Part shown: positions 15,891-25,292 of the stretch, one piece after another
Numbering within the stretch: the first letter of the stretch is position 1
How the letters are laid out: the number at the start of each line of letters is the position of its first letter
NCBI GenBank assembly: GCA_016765685.1
Contig: JAESPR010000028.1
Span: 1-46,642 of the forward strand
Origin: Colwellia sp.
GTDB lineage: Bacteria; Pseudomonadota; Gammaproteobacteria; Enterobacterales; Alteromonadaceae
DNA: 46,642 bases
Direction of reading: 5' to 3'
The notes under the pieces: model-generated
Database searches by the model: none
Seen by the model: the letters and a program-made list of their open reading frames with translations, nothing else
What the model was told of the DNA's origin: nothing
Position numbers and translations under genes: made by a program

Positions 15891-17435
15891 TTAAATATCC
15901 TGTAAACCAAATTTGTTAATTTTTTCCAATAAATCTCTGTGATTAGGCAACTTAGCCACAAGATATTCTTCTTTAGCATTAAGCTGTGCAATATGCTCTG
16001 CTGCCCGCTGTTTTTTTTCTGATAACAAAGCAATGGGGCTAGTTTTAAAATCCATTCCATAAAGAACAAAAAGAAAATTCTCTAAGTAAAACACTTCAAA
16101 CTGACTAAAAAAATCATCTTTTATTGGCACAAAACGCTGCCATAAATCAAGTTTTTCTTGTAAAGACTTTGGTATAGAATTTTCATCCCTATTGGCTAAC
16201 CAAAAATCAGAATCGCTACGATCTGAAAGGCAATAATGCAGTTTAATAAAGTCAACAACACGTCGCCAGGCATAACCCATTGCATGATTAAAACGTTTTT
16301 CTAAGGCCGGCATTTCATCAAGTGTGGCGGGGAAACGTTTCGTAAGGAAGTCAGCTGAAAAGTCAGTCAATAATATTGATGTTGCTTCTAACGGTTCTAA
16401 GAATCCTTGAGCTAAACCTAAAGCTACACAGTTTTTATGCCAGAACTTTGCTCTGTAGCCAACTTTCATCGGTAATTTTCGATAGGTAAGTTTACTGTCT
16501 TGCTCACCTAAGCTTTCACCTAAATAACGGTCTAATTTTTTTTCAGCCTCCGCATCGGTCATAAACTGATCAGAATAGACAAAACCAACACCACGCCGGT
16601 TTGGTAAGGCAATATCCCAGATCCAACCTGCTTGATGCGCTGTCGCAATAGTGAATGGTGGGATATCGGCATTTTCTGCGGTAGGCACTTGCACCACAAG
16701 CGCTGTATTTACCAATAATTGCTTAGAAACATCAACAAAAGGCACCTTTAATGCTTTATCAATTAATAATGATACAAAGCCTGAGCAGTCTATATAAAAA
16801 TCAAAAGCCAGCTCACCTTTACTATCTGTTAACAATGAATGAATAGCACCATCTTCATTTAAATTAACCTTAGTAACATTCGCTTGAATATGATTAACAG
16901 CAAATTTATCTTTAGCATTGTTCGCTAGTAAATTAGCAAATTTTGCGGCATTAAGGTGGTATGCATAAGCTAAGTCACCTTGGTACTCTGGTGTGGTAAT
17001 GGTTTTAGGTGCTAAACCTAACTCACAAACCTTATATTGGCTAGAAATAGAGCGAGCAAAAGAAATATTCGATAGTTTATTTAACCAATGGGCCGTCAAT
17101 AATTCACTATCATTACTACTGGGTACATCAAATAGATGGTGAAAAAAATTCTCTTCGCCATGTTTATTTTTATCCATCCAGTTCACGAATTTTATCGATT
17201 GCTTAAATGTGACATCACACTCGCGAATAAATTGGCTTTCACTAATACCAAAACTTGCTAAAGTTTTTTTTATATCGGGCACTGTGCCCTCACCAACCCC
17301 TATCGGTGGGATATCAGGTGATTCGATTAAGGTAACAGACACGTCCTGCCTTTTAAGCATTTCTTTACCTAAATGGTTTGCAGCTAACCAGCCTGCCGTG
17401 CCCCCACCAATAATAGCAATGTTTTTTATGTTCAT
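15891..17435 (-). CDS. Flavin-dependent tryptophan-halogenase-like protein
   Basis: The FAD-binding start IAIIGGGTAGWLAANHL and GVGEGTVPDIKKTL (about 46-59) are typical of the PrnA family. The lysine that carries the haloamine in PrnA is present (TFKQSIKF, K78). The glutamate region reads QGFLEPLEATSI. The WxWxIP motif appears as WIWDIA (271-276), with Ala for Pro. Members in sugar loci form their own clade and may not halogenate tryptophan; the substrate is unknown. The gene lies downstream of the TonB receptor, but a terminator stands between them. Confidence 0.85.
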   Translation of the reverse strand: MNIKNIAIIGGGTAGWLAANHLGKEMLKRQDVSVTLIESPDIPPIGVGEGTVPDIKKTLASFGISESQFIRECDVTFKQSIKFVNWMDKNKHGEENFFHHLFDVPSSNDSELLTAHWLNKLSNISFARSISSQYKVCELGLAPKTITTPEYQGDLAYAYHLNAAKFANLLANNAKDKFAVNHIQANVTKVNLNEDGAIHSLLTDSKGELAFDFYIDCSGFVSLLIDKALKVPFVDVSKQLLVNTALVVQVPTAENADIPPFTIATAHQAGWIWDIALPNRRGVGFVYSDQFMTDAEAEKKLDRYLGESLGEQDSKLTYRKLPMKVGYRAKFWHKNCVALGLAQGFLEPLEATSILLTDFSADFLTKRFPATLDEMPALEKRFNHAMGYAWRRVVDFIKLHYCLSDRSDSDFWLANRDENSIPKSLQEKLDLWQRFVPIKDDFFSQFEVFYLENFLFVLYGMDFKTSPIALLSEKKQRAAEHIAQLNAKEEYLVAKLPNHRDLLEKINKFGLQDI

Positions 17436-17489
17436 AAAATCTCAAAAAATCATCTTCGAATAAGCGCAGTAAAACTGCTATCTATACTA

Positions 17490-17518
17490 AATAAAAACCC
17501 AGCGGATGCTGGGCTTTT
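17490..17518 (-). terminator. Terminator after the TonB receptor gene
   Basis: CCCAGC (17498-17503) and GCTGGG (17508-17513) form a stem with a 4-base loop, followed on the minus strand by TTTTTATTT. It would end or attenuate the receptor transcript before the halogenase-like gene. Confidence 0.85.
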
Positions 17519-17543
17519 ATTAACTAAATGTTAACTTCGTTGC

Positions 17544-20192
17544 TTAGAAACGAACAGCAAAACCAACTTTATACGTTGCTTCACCTTCGAAAGTCCATGC
17601 TGGGAAACCAAGCTCTAAATCCGCAGAAGGAGCAGAACCAGAAGCATAAGCACCTGTTTGCAAGCTATCTTCTTCTAAGATGTTTGCCGCTTCAAAAGTA
17701 ATATTTAAATAGTCAGTTGCTGCCCAAGACCCACTGAAGTCTAATGTACCGAAGGCTTCGTGAGTACGGTTTAAGTACCAGTTTGGAGCTTCACGCATAA
17801 TGTACTCTGAACGCCAGTTATAAGCTAAACGCACTGATAAATCATCATTCTCGTAGAAACCAACGGTATTAACAGTATGCTCTGATGAATCAGAGAAAAC
17901 ATTCTGAAGGTCAGGGTAGTTCTCAGCCGGAGATTCTGCATCAGCATAGGTGTAGTTTACGCTGTAACCAAAACCATTATCAAATGCGTCTTGTATTTGT
18001 AATTCAACACCTTGGATAGAACCACCACTTACGTTAGTTGATTGGCCTACATCCCAACAGTCAGCTTCAGCATTACCACAAGGGCTTAGTTCAGGAGATG
18101 TTTGGTAAAGAGGAATATTGATGCCAATTTGTTGTTGAGTTACTGAACGTGCAGATATAAAAGAACTTACATCTTTCATAAAGTAACCAATACTCATCAT
18201 ACCGTCGTCGCTAAAGTACCATTCAACACCAATATCAGCTTGGAAAGCTTTAAATGGTTCAAGCGCTACATTACCAGTAGACGCTACCTGTACGCCTGGT
18301 ACATTCGAGTTAAGGTTAGCTAAAGAAGTCGCAGAAAACATATCAGCGTAGTTAGGACGAGAGATAACTTGTGCTGCTGAGGTACGTAAAATAACATCAT
18401 CAGCTAAATCCATTACTACGTTTAAGCTAGGTAAAAGTTCATTGTAACTTGCTGTATCAGTAGAAAGTGTATCGCCGTAATTTCCTTCAGCATCTAATGC
18501 ATAGTAATCAGATGATGCATCAGTAGCTACATAACGTAGACCTATGTTACCGCGAATACCATCAGTGCTAAAATCAGCCATTACATATAATGCAATGTTT
18601 TCTTCTTCTACGGTACCATAACCTGATGCATTAGAAACATAATAGTCAGTTGCCGCTTTAGAATCAGCAAGAATTAACGCACGATCTGCTTCTGGAAGAG
18701 TAAATCCAGCACCTGAAGTTACTCTACCTGGGTAGTATTCACTTGCAGGTCTAAAGGTACTTGCATGATCATAATCAGCAGCTAGTACACCGCTAAGGTC
18801 TTCCCTTTTAACTGAGTGATCAGCGTAACGAAAACCGGTTCTAATGTTATCAATAACGCCAAGTTCAACAGGAATTGCAAAATCTAAGTTTAGGTAAGTT
18901 TCTTCATCTGAGTTAGGACCATCGCCCATTGCCCAAGTTTGAATACCGATATTGTCAGGTAAAACTGATAAGGGGATATTTTTATTTTCAACATTAAATG
19001 TTGCTTGCTTTCCTGTCATATCCCATGTACCAAAAGTATCACTAGAGTCACGAGCATATTCACCAACAAGTGCCGTTCTTGAGCCACCATCTGACGTAGT
19101 ATTACCTATACGGCCAGAAAAAGTGAATTCATCGGCCTCATAAGTCCAATCGAAATCAACCGTGTTAGAATCCATTGAAGATTCACGAGCCCAAGTTTGG
19201 AAATAACCAGAACGAAATCCTTCAGGGCCGTAACCCAAATTATTGTCCACTTTAGTTCTTTTTACACAGTTACCATTGACGGGGTTTGTTTGTGTACATG
19301 AATCAGCACCCGGGAACATAATAAGTTGAGTATTAGCGTTGTTTGCGCCTAAGTCTAACGACATTATACTCAAACCCAATTCTAATGAATCCGTTGGACG
19401 GTATTGCATATCAATGTTTAAAGCTGTACGTTCACGTTCCTGTTGGAATGTAGTTGGCGCCATACCGCCACTCCAGTTTCTTGAAGTTTCAACACCATTA
19501 CGTTGGTAATCAGTTTCAGAGTATGCACCTGAAACTAAGATACCAAAAGTTTCCTCATCATTTTTCCAGCTGTATAAACCTGAAAGTTCTGGGCTAACTT
19601 CTTCATTAACTGAACCATACTGACCTTTTACACTAGCAAAAACAGTGTTTGCTTCAAGATCAAATGGTCTGCGAGTTTTAACGATTACCGTACCACCGAT
19701 ACCACCTTCAACTAAGTTAGCTTGTGAAGACTTATAAACTTCTAAACCACCAACCATTTCAGATGGCAACATTGCGTAGTTAAAGCTACGGTCAACTGGT
19801 TGTTGGTCAAACCAACCAGTTGAAGCTACTGAATGGCCATTTAATAAAGTACGTGTTAATTGTGCAGATGCACCACGAATAGAAACTTGCTGGCCTTGGC
19901 CGAATTGACGAGAAACAGTTACACCTGGAATACGTGCTAATGATTCACCAACATCACCATCTGGGAACTTACCTACATCTTCCGATGTTACAACATCAAC
20001 CACGGCATCAGAAAAACGCTTAGCATTTATTGATGCTTTTAATGAACCACGAATACCAGTAACCTGAATCACTTCAATTTCTTGTTCTGCTTTTGCTTTT
20101 TCGGCAGCCATAACCAGTGGTGCAGTACCACCGGCTAGAATTAAAGCGATTGAGCTCGCTAATGCGCCTTTTTTAAATTTTTTAGATGACAT
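17544..20192 (-). CDS. TonB-dependent receptor, probably for chitooligosaccharides (TIGR01782 type)
   Basis: Outer-membrane beta-barrel with signal peptide (KKFKKGALASSIALILAGG, ending near VMAAEK), TonB box-like EVIQVTGIRGSL, a plug domain with VVDVVTSEDVGKFPDGDV and IPGVTVSRQFGQGQQVSIRG, and a barrel ending in aromatic VGFAVRF. The frame runs back to 20237, but ATG 20192 follows AAGGGAAAG and begins the signal peptide. About 882 aa. Two operators upstream and its place next to the hexosaminidase, SapC and the halogenase-like gene point to import of GlcNAc oligomers; the ligand is inferred. Confidence 0.92.
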   Translation of the reverse strand: MSSKKFKKGALASSIALILAGGTAPLVMAAEKAKAEQEIEVIQVTGIRGSLKASINAKRFSDAVVDVVTSEDVGKFPDGDVGESLARIPGVTVSRQFGQGQQVSIRGASAQLTRTLLNGHSVASTGWFDQQPVDRSFNYAMLPSEMVGGLEVYKSSQANLVEGGIGGTVIVKTRRPFDLEANTVFASVKGQYGSVNEEVSPELSGLYSWKNDEETFGILVSGAYSETDYQRNGVETSRNWSGGMAPTTFQQERERTALNIDMQYRPTDSLELGLSIMSLDLGANNANTQLIMFPGADSCTQTNPVNGNCVKRTKVDNNLGYGPEGFRSGYFQTWARESSMDSNTVDFDWTYEADEFTFSGRIGNTTSDGGSRTALVGEYARDSSDTFGTWDMTGKQATFNVENKNIPLSVLPDNIGIQTWAMGDGPNSDEETYLNLDFAIPVELGVIDNIRTGFRYADHSVKREDLSGVLAADYDHASTFRPASEYYPGRVTSGAGFTLPEADRALILADSKAATDYYVSNASGYGTVEEENIALYVMADFSTDGIRGNIGLRYVATDASSDYYALDAEGNYGDTLSTDTASYNELLPSLNVVMDLADDVILRTSAAQVISRPNYADMFSATSLANLNSNVPGVQVASTGNVALEPFKAFQADIGVEWYFSDDGMMSIGYFMKDVSSFISARSVTQQQIGINIPLYQTSPELSPCGNAEADCWDVGQSTNVSGGSIQGVELQIQDAFDNGFGYSVNYTYADAESPAENYPDLQNVFSDSSEHTVNTVGFYENDDLSVRLAYNWRSEYIMREAPNWYLNRTHEAFGTLDFSGSWAATDYLNITFEAANILEEDSLQTGAYASGSAPSADLELGFPAWTFEGEATYKVGFAVRF

Positions 20193-20262
20193 CGACTTTC
20201 CCTTACACACGTTTATTTTTTGAAAATGTATTTTCATATTGATAATATTTTATTCTGGTTTT

Positions 20263-20278
20263 ACGACAGCGCTGTCAT
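20263..20278. promoter_or_regulatory. NagR-like operator 1 before the TonB receptor
   Basis: ACGACAGCGCTGTCAT has a perfect 12-bp core GACAGCGCTGTC. One outer position (C for T) breaks the symmetry. It lies about 71 bases before the chosen receptor start, close to an AT-rich -10 candidate (TATTAT). Confidence 0.8.
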
Positions 20279-20294
20279 ATTTACTTCAAAAGAA

Positions 20295-20312
20295 TATGAC
20301 AACGCTGTCATA
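20295..20312. promoter_or_regulatory. NagR-like operator 2 before the TonB receptor
   Basis: TATGACAACGCTGTCATA fits TGACARCGYTGTCA exactly. Its centre is 33 bases (about three helical turns) from operator 1, which allows two dimers to bind the same face of the DNA. Confidence 0.85.
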
Positions 20313-20574
20313 AGACAAGTAAAACCATACCCCTTATTTTTCTTTTGGCTAGAGTAAATTAACAATTAATTGAACATTAAATGTAATTAATTATAAACAG
20401 CGCTGAATTATAAGACTTTTTAGTTTGAATGTTTTTTATTAAAAATGAAAAACATTGCCACTTTCACGCAATATGAATACTTTAGATGAAAATATTTAGG
20501 CATTTAACAAAAAAAGGTAGGCAAAAAATTTGCCTACCTTTTGGTTATTATCTTACAAATGGAGATATATTATT
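20313..20574. other. Intergenic region between the TonB receptor and the amidohydrolase pair
   Basis: Beyond the two operators this stretch (most of the 380 bases between 20193 and 20574) is very AT-rich. It holds only the terminator of the amidohydrolase pair at 20513-20541. No gene was seen. Confidence 0.6.
20513..20541 (-). terminator. Terminator after the amidohydrolase pair
   Basis: GGTAGGCAAA and TTTGCCTACC form a 10-bp stem around three A. A-tracts and T-tracts extend it on both sides, and on the minus strand TTTTTTG follows. Position fits the end of the gene at 20575. Confidence 0.85.
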
Positions 20575-21924
20575 TTATTTTGAATAAGCTCTGGGCATAT
20601 TGCTTTTTTGAGTATAACGATCACGTAAAGCGTCTTGGCGTGAACGTGTCGAGACTGCTTTGCCATTGATCCACATTAAGTCCACTTTGGTACTAAGCTC
20701 AAAAGGGTCCGCACTCCATAAAACTAAATCTGCATTTTTTCCAACCGCAATACGGCCTGAGTTTAGTTTAAAAACATCGGCGACATTAGCCGTTAAAGCT
20801 GAAAATGCATCCGCTCTTGGTAAACCGTTAGCTACCGCAATGCCGGCATCAAAACGAAGCTGATTCAAATTATGACTTCCACCTTTGGGTGCTAAAATAA
20901 CTTTAACACCGGCTTTCGCTAATGTTGCCATATTAGTTAACGAGGCATGTAAGGAGTCAAAACTGGTTGGTAGGTTAGCAATTGAACTTAATATAACCGG
21001 CACCTTAGCGTCTGCTATTTCGTTAGCTATAAGCACAGCATCACTGGCACCCACTAACACTAAATCAATACCGTATTTTTTTTTCAATGCTAATAGAGCC
21101 AATAAATCACTAGCTCGGTCTGCATAAGCTAATAATGGTTTTTCACCGGCTAACAAGGCATTAATAACTTGTTCATCACGTTTTGGCTCTTTAACTTCAT
21201 TATCCTTTTTATCTTTGTCCTTTTTATCTTTGTTTTTCGCTTCTTGCTTCGATTTTTTCTTCGCTAACGCTTTTTTAGCATCGGCAAATTTATGATCAAG
21301 TGCTTGCAGGTTTCGTGCTCGAGAACCTTTATTTTCAGCACCTAAATGCACTAATACCGCATTTTGTTTTTCAATAATACTGGTAAATTCGCCCGATAAA
21401 TCAACGGCAAAAGTTTGACCTGCAAATAAATCTTCGCCACCATGAGGCGCGACAATATTACTGGTAATTCCGCCTTTGCGATTATAAGCAATCAAGGTTG
21501 ATTTAGGATTAAATGCCAAGCTCGCATCAAAAGTTATCTTGGCTTTTTTATCTCCACCGTCACGTGTTTTGGCTACTGCACTAACTTCAACTAAGCCTAA
21601 AGTATTCATACTACCAATGAAACCTGGCGTTAATATTCTGCCCTTGGCATCAATAATTTCATCTACTTTAATGTCTTGCGGAGTATTTTGTTTTGAATAA
21701 ACCTCAATGATTTTTCCTTGCTCAATTATCACCGTTGCTTGCTCTAAAACCCCCATGCTAGCGACTGTGTAAACAGTCGCATTAGTAATAGCAGTGCTTT
21801 TTGCTTGTACCGCACCAGTAACTAAAAATAAAGCGACAGCCGACACTTTTACTAAAGCACTTAAGGTGATATGTCGCTTACCTAATTGATCATCTAATTG
21901 ATCATTTAATTGCATCTGTTTCAT
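20575..21924 (-). CDS. Secreted amidohydrolase-like protein lacking the metal ligands
   Basis: A signal peptide (VSAVALFLVTGAVQAKS) precedes an amidohydrolase-type small beta domain and barrel. The C-terminus GRIAVGKNADLVLWSADPF is the usual family ending. Yet the HxH after strand 1 is replaced: GFIGSMNTLG (residues 101-110) stands where GxxDxHxH should be. The later histidines are also gone (LLAYADRASD in place of an HCH-type motif), and no HSD motif is found. A lysine-rich insert (about residues 225-250) is unusual. ATG 21924 follows GGAGA. It starts 11 bases after an intact paralogue and is probably an inactive partner or a binding protein. Confidence 0.8.
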   Translation of the reverse strand: MKQMQLNDQLDDQLGKRHITLSALVKVSAVALFLVTGAVQAKSTAITNATVYTVASMGVLEQATVIIEQGKIIEVYSKQNTPQDIKVDEIIDAKGRILTPGFIGSMNTLGLVEVSAVAKTRDGGDKKAKITFDASLAFNPKSTLIAYNRKGGITSNIVAPHGGEDLFAGQTFAVDLSGEFTSIIEKQNAVLVHLGAENKGSRARNLQALDHKFADAKKALAKKKSKQEAKNKDKKDKDKKDNEVKEPKRDEQVINALLAGEKPLLAYADRASDLLALLALKKKYGIDLVLVGASDAVLIANEIADAKVPVILSSIANLPTSFDSLHASLTNMATLAKAGVKVILAPKGGSHNLNQLRFDAGIAVANGLPRADAFSALTANVADVFKLNSGRIAVGKNADLVLWSADPFELSTKVDLMWINGKAVSTRSRQDALRDRYTQKSNMPRAYSK

Positions 21925-21934
21925 TAGTTATCTC

Positions 21935-23332
21935 CTATTCTTGCCCTAACATAAAATCACTTTTCGCCTGATATTTCTCATCAAACCTGTCATACACTTT
22001 CGCGCCATCAACAAAGACTTGTTCCGCTTTTGCGTAAACACTAAAGGGGTTGCCATTCCATAACACTAGATCAGCATTTTTCCCCGCGGCTAAACTACCG
22101 GTTTTATCATCAATACCCAATGATTTAGCGGCATTGACAGTGATCCATTTAATCGCATCTTCTGCTTTTAGTTTGAAACCATTATCATTGGCGCGATATA
22201 ACACCTTGCCCGCTTCTTGGTTTAATCGTTGAATAGTGATTGCAGAATCAGAATGAACAATAGCACATGAATTTTTTACTGCATTTACTATTGCTACATT
22301 TTCTTCAACCATATCAAAAGCTTCCATTTTAAAGCCCCACCAATCTGGCCACATAGCAACACAATTGCCATTTTCAGCTAAGGTATCTGCAATTTTGTAA
22401 GCTTCAATACCGTGATGAAAAGTGCCTGATTGATAGTTAAATTCTTTGGCAATATCCATCATCACCACCATTTCTTCGGCTTTATAACAGTGATTGTGAA
22501 TTAAAATTTCACCGTCAAGCACGCCCATTAAAGTATCTAATTCTAGATCTCTTGTCGGCGCTTGTGGGTTTTTACCTGCCGCATAATCACGGTCATATTT
22601 ATTCCAAGCTCGTTTATATTCTGTTGCCTCAGCCCAAGCCGCTCGATAACCAGCAACATTGCCCATACGGGTAGAAGGTAGCTGTTTTCTTTTACCATAA
22701 ACACGTTTAGGGTTTTCACCACAAGCCATTTTTAAACCATAAGGCGCATCAATAAATTTCATACCCTGCATAGTATGGCTAGGCACATTTTTCAACGTCA
22801 CCCCACGACCACCAAATAAGTTGGCCGAGCCGGGTAAAATTTGTAAGGTAGTAACTCCGCCCGCTCTAGCCGATTGAAATCCGGGATCTTGTGGCCAAAC
22901 ACTGTGTTCGGCCCAAACTTCAGAAGTATTAGGTGAAGTCATTTCATTACCATCAGAGTGTGATTCAACATTAGGGCTTGGGTAAACACCTAAATGAGAA
23001 TGCACATCAATAATGCCAGGGGTTAGCCATTTTCCTTGAGCATCAATGGTAGTAACATTAGCGATATTGGTGGCGGTTAAATCAATACCCACTTGGCTAA
23101 TTTTACCATCAACAATCAGTACATCGGCATGATCAAGTCGCTCACCGGTACCGGTTAATACGGTCGCATTAGTAAATAAAGTATTTTGCTGTGGTAATGC
23201 TTGATAAGTGCTCGGAAATGGATTTTTCTTTATGGTGACTTTGACATCTTGTTTTTCGTTAGGCAAACAAGCCGTTAAACTGAGTGACACCGCAGCCACA
23301 ATTAAGCTTAACTTAATGGGGGTTTTATTCAT
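21935..23332 (-). CDS. Lipoprotein amidohydrolase (imidazolonepropionase-like)
   Basis: Signal peptide with lipobox LTAC (about residues 19-22) sends it to the periplasmic side of a membrane. The metal site is complete: PGIIDVHSHLG near residue 108, HNHCYKAEEM, GTFHHGIEAY and the aspartate in IVHSDSAI. The ending GSLAAGKNADLVLWNGNPF is typical. The family splits C-N bonds of cyclic amides or peptides; the substrate cannot be named. It is the first gene of a two-gene unit with a paralogue that has lost these ligands. ATG 23332 follows AAGGA. Confidence 0.88.
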   Translation of the reverse strand: MNKTPIKLSLIVAAVSLSLTACLPNEKQDVKVTIKKNPFPSTYQALPQQNTLFTNATVLTGTGERLDHADVLIVDGKISQVGIDLTATNIANVTTIDAQGKWLTPGIIDVHSHLGVYPSPNVESHSDGNEMTSPNTSEVWAEHSVWPQDPGFQSARAGGVTTLQILPGSANLFGGRGVTLKNVPSHTMQGMKFIDAPYGLKMACGENPKRVYGKRKQLPSTRMGNVAGYRAAWAEATEYKRAWNKYDRDYAAGKNPQAPTRDLELDTLMGVLDGEILIHNHCYKAEEMVVMMDIAKEFNYQSGTFHHGIEAYKIADTLAENGNCVAMWPDWWGFKMEAFDMVEENVAIVNAVKNSCAIVHSDSAITIQRLNQEAGKVLYRANDNGFKLKAEDAIKWITVNAAKSLGIDDKTGSLAAGKNADLVLWNGNPFSVYAKAEQVFVDGAKVYDRFDEKYQAKSDFMLGQE

Positions 23333-23531
23333 TGGTATTCCTTGGAGTGATAAAGACTATTATTATTTATTTTATTTAAGTAATAATTTAGACCTGAAAA
23401 GGATATTATGCTTTGCTACTAACGACAAGCGCTGAGTGAGAGTGAGTATCAGTTTTATTAGTGAATTACGACCAGTGGTCAGAAAAACAAGGTGGTTGAC
23501 TGGTGATTTTTGCTAATAAACAACAAACTAT

Positions 23532-24137
23532 TCAAGTAAACAGTGACAACAGCAAACGTTTGATTTTTTTAACCCTAAATAACAATAATAACAAAACAAT
23601 TGCCAAGTAAAAAAGGGGTGATGTTAACTCAGACTTTACTGACCAATAAAAATGAACGGTGACTAAAAGCGCAATTAAATAATTAAAATTATGTAAACGT
23701 TGCCACGACTTACCCATTTTTCGTTTTAGTTTGCTAATAGAGGTAATCGCTAAGGCTGTTAGTAATAAAAAAGCAACCATACCCACCGTGATGTAGGGGC
23801 GTTCAATCACTTCACTGATAAATAAAGCGCCATCAAATTGCACTTCAAAGCTAAGAAAATTAAGCACATGAAACAGTGCATAAGTATAAGCATAAAGCCC
23901 TAATACTCGCCTAGTTTGCAACAAATAACCTTGCTTGAATATTTTCGCTAATGGGCTAATACTTAAGGTTATTAATAATAAATTAAGTGCTCCTATACCG
24001 GTAAAGTGAATAACGACTTCAACGGGATCTGCGCCTAATCCATCGCCAAACGCCAAAAAATATAAGTTAGCTAAGGGCAACAAGGCCCCCAAATGGATGA
24101 TCACTTTTAAGAAAAAAACTTTAGTGCTGCTCGTCAT
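23532..24137 (-). CDS. msrQ: MsrQ, haem b membrane subunit of the periplasmic methionine sulfoxide reductase
   Basis: Six-span inner-membrane protein of the ferric-reductase-like family that passes electrons from quinones to MsrP. Characteristic pieces are FTGIGALNLLLITLSISPL, RRVLGLYAYTYALFHVLNF (haem histidine), KSWQRLHNFNYLIALLVTVHFYW (second pair of histidines). The length of 201 is normal. It follows msrP by 46 bases on the same strand, the usual order. Confidence 0.92.
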   Translation of the reverse strand: MTSSTKVFFLKVIIHLGALLPLANLYFLAFGDGLGADPVEVVIHFTGIGALNLLLITLSISPLAKIFKQGYLLQTRRVLGLYAYTYALFHVLNFLSFEVQFDGALFISEVIERPYITVGMVAFLLLTALAITSISKLKRKMGKSWQRLHNFNYLIALLVTVHFYWSVKSELTSPLFYLAIVLLLLLFRVKKIKRLLLSLFT

Positions 24138-24183
24138 AAAAAATCGGGAATACTTTGGTTAATAAATAGCCTACCTACAAAAA

Positions 24184-25191
24184 CTAAAAATGTTTTGATA
24201 AGTTCATACCTCGATATAAATCAGCCACTTCTTCTGAGTAACCATTAAAAGGCAAGGTAGCAATACGGTTTCGAGTAAATAAGCCGCCACTGGTTATACG
24301 GCGTTCACTGGCTTGGCTCCACCTAGGGTGGTCGTGGTTAGGATTAACATTGGCGTAAAAACCGTATTCTTTGGGTGCTAACTTTTTCCATGTAGTGCTT
24401 GGCTTATGTTCAACTAATTTAATACCGACAATAGATTTGATGCTTTTAAAGCCGTATTTCCACGGCACTACTAAACGAATGGGTGCACCATTTTGTGGTG
24501 GCAGGGTTTTTCCATATAAACCAACACTCATTAACGTTAAGGGGTTCATCGCTTCATCTATTCGTAAGCCCTCAACATAGGGATATTTAATGCCACCACC
24601 TAAGCGTCTATTGGCTTGTCCGGGCATTTGTTTAGGATCATATAAGGTTTCAAAAGCAACATAGTTAGCGCGAGAATTAGGCGCAACTTTTTTCAGTAAA
24701 CTCGCTAAACTAAAACCTATCCAAGGAATAACCATTGACCACGCTTCAACACAGCGCAAACGATAAATACGCTCTTCTAATGGGAATAATTTAGTTAAAT
24801 CATCATAATCTAATGTAATTGGATGATCACATTCACCTGAAATTTTTAACTGCCACGGTTCAACCTTAAAACTTTGTGCTAGCTCGGCTGGTTGGTCTTT
24901 TTTTGAGCCAAACTCATAGAAATTATTATGAGAAATAACTTTTTTTTCCGGCGTTTTTATCAACGTTTGGTTGAAGGGGTCTTTACTGTAAGTCAGTGTT
25001 CTGGTTTGGAAAGGCGCTTCATCATCACTAAAAAACCCCGCTTTGGCATTGTTTGCAATCGCCGAGCTCATTAACGCACCAGCACCAAGAAAGCCCATTT
25101 GTTTTAAAAGACGGCGACGTTCATGGTATATTGGTTCATCGGTTACGTGAGATTCATTAAGGTCAAATTTTTTTGGGATGTTAATTAACAT
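24184..25191 (-). CDS. msrP: MsrP, molybdopterin catalytic subunit of methionine sulfoxide reductase
   Basis: Exported by the Tat system ([17 protein letters not shown], about residues 24-40). It repairs oxidised methionines in periplasmic proteins with electrons from MsrQ. The cysteine that binds the molybdenum cofactor is in [15 protein letters not shown] (near residue 145); [18 protein letters not shown] and [18 protein letters not shown] are also typical of YedY/MsrP. The length of 335 fits. ATG 25191 has no clear ribosome site: a long hairpin ends one base before it. Confidence 0.95.
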   Translation of the reverse strand: MLINIPKKFDLNESHVTDEPIYHERRRLLKQMGFLGAGALMSSAIANNAKAGFFSDDEAPFQTRTLTYSKDPFNQTLIKTPEKKVISHNNFYEFGSKKDQPAELAQSFKVEPWQLKISGECDHPITLDYDDLTKLFPLEERIYRLRCVEAWSMVIPWIGFSLASLLKKVAPNSRANYVAFETLYDPKQMPGQANRRLGGGIKYPYVEGLRIDEAMNPLTLMSVGLYGKTLPPQNGAPIRLVVPWKYGFKSIKSIVGIKLVEHKPSTTWKKLAPKEYGFYANVNPNHDHPRWSQASERRITSGGLFTRNRIATLPFNGYSEEVADLYRGMNLSKHF

Positions 25192-25192
25192 G

Positions 25193-25233
25193 AAGTGTCT
25201 ACTGTAAACAATTGATACTTACAATAGACACTT
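25193..25233. repeat. Hairpin directly before the msrP start codon
   Basis: AAGTGTCTA (25193-25201) pairs with TAGACACTT (25225-25233). After one mismatch, five more pairs follow, giving 14 of 15 pairs around an 11-base loop. It ends one base before the start codon and would cover the ribosome-binding region, so it may control translation or bind a regulator. Confidence 0.65.
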
Positions 25234-25256
25234 AAAAGAGAGGATAAATTTCAGTG

Positions 25257-25280
25257 ATAGTGAACTTAAACAAGTTCACT
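25257..25280. terminator. Hairpin after the glutaredoxin gene
   Basis: TAGTGAACTT and AAGTTCACTA form a perfect 10-bp stem with a 4-base loop, 13 bases past the glutaredoxin stop. No strong T-run follows on the minus strand, so terminator activity is likely but not certain. Confidence 0.55.
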
Positions 25281-25292
25281 AAACTATAAAAA

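Noticed and set aside
21180-21260. Lysine-rich stretch in the metal-less amidohydrolase as a frameshift artefact
   Set aside because: The frame is open on both sides and the family ending follows in the same frame, so it is a real low-complexity insert.
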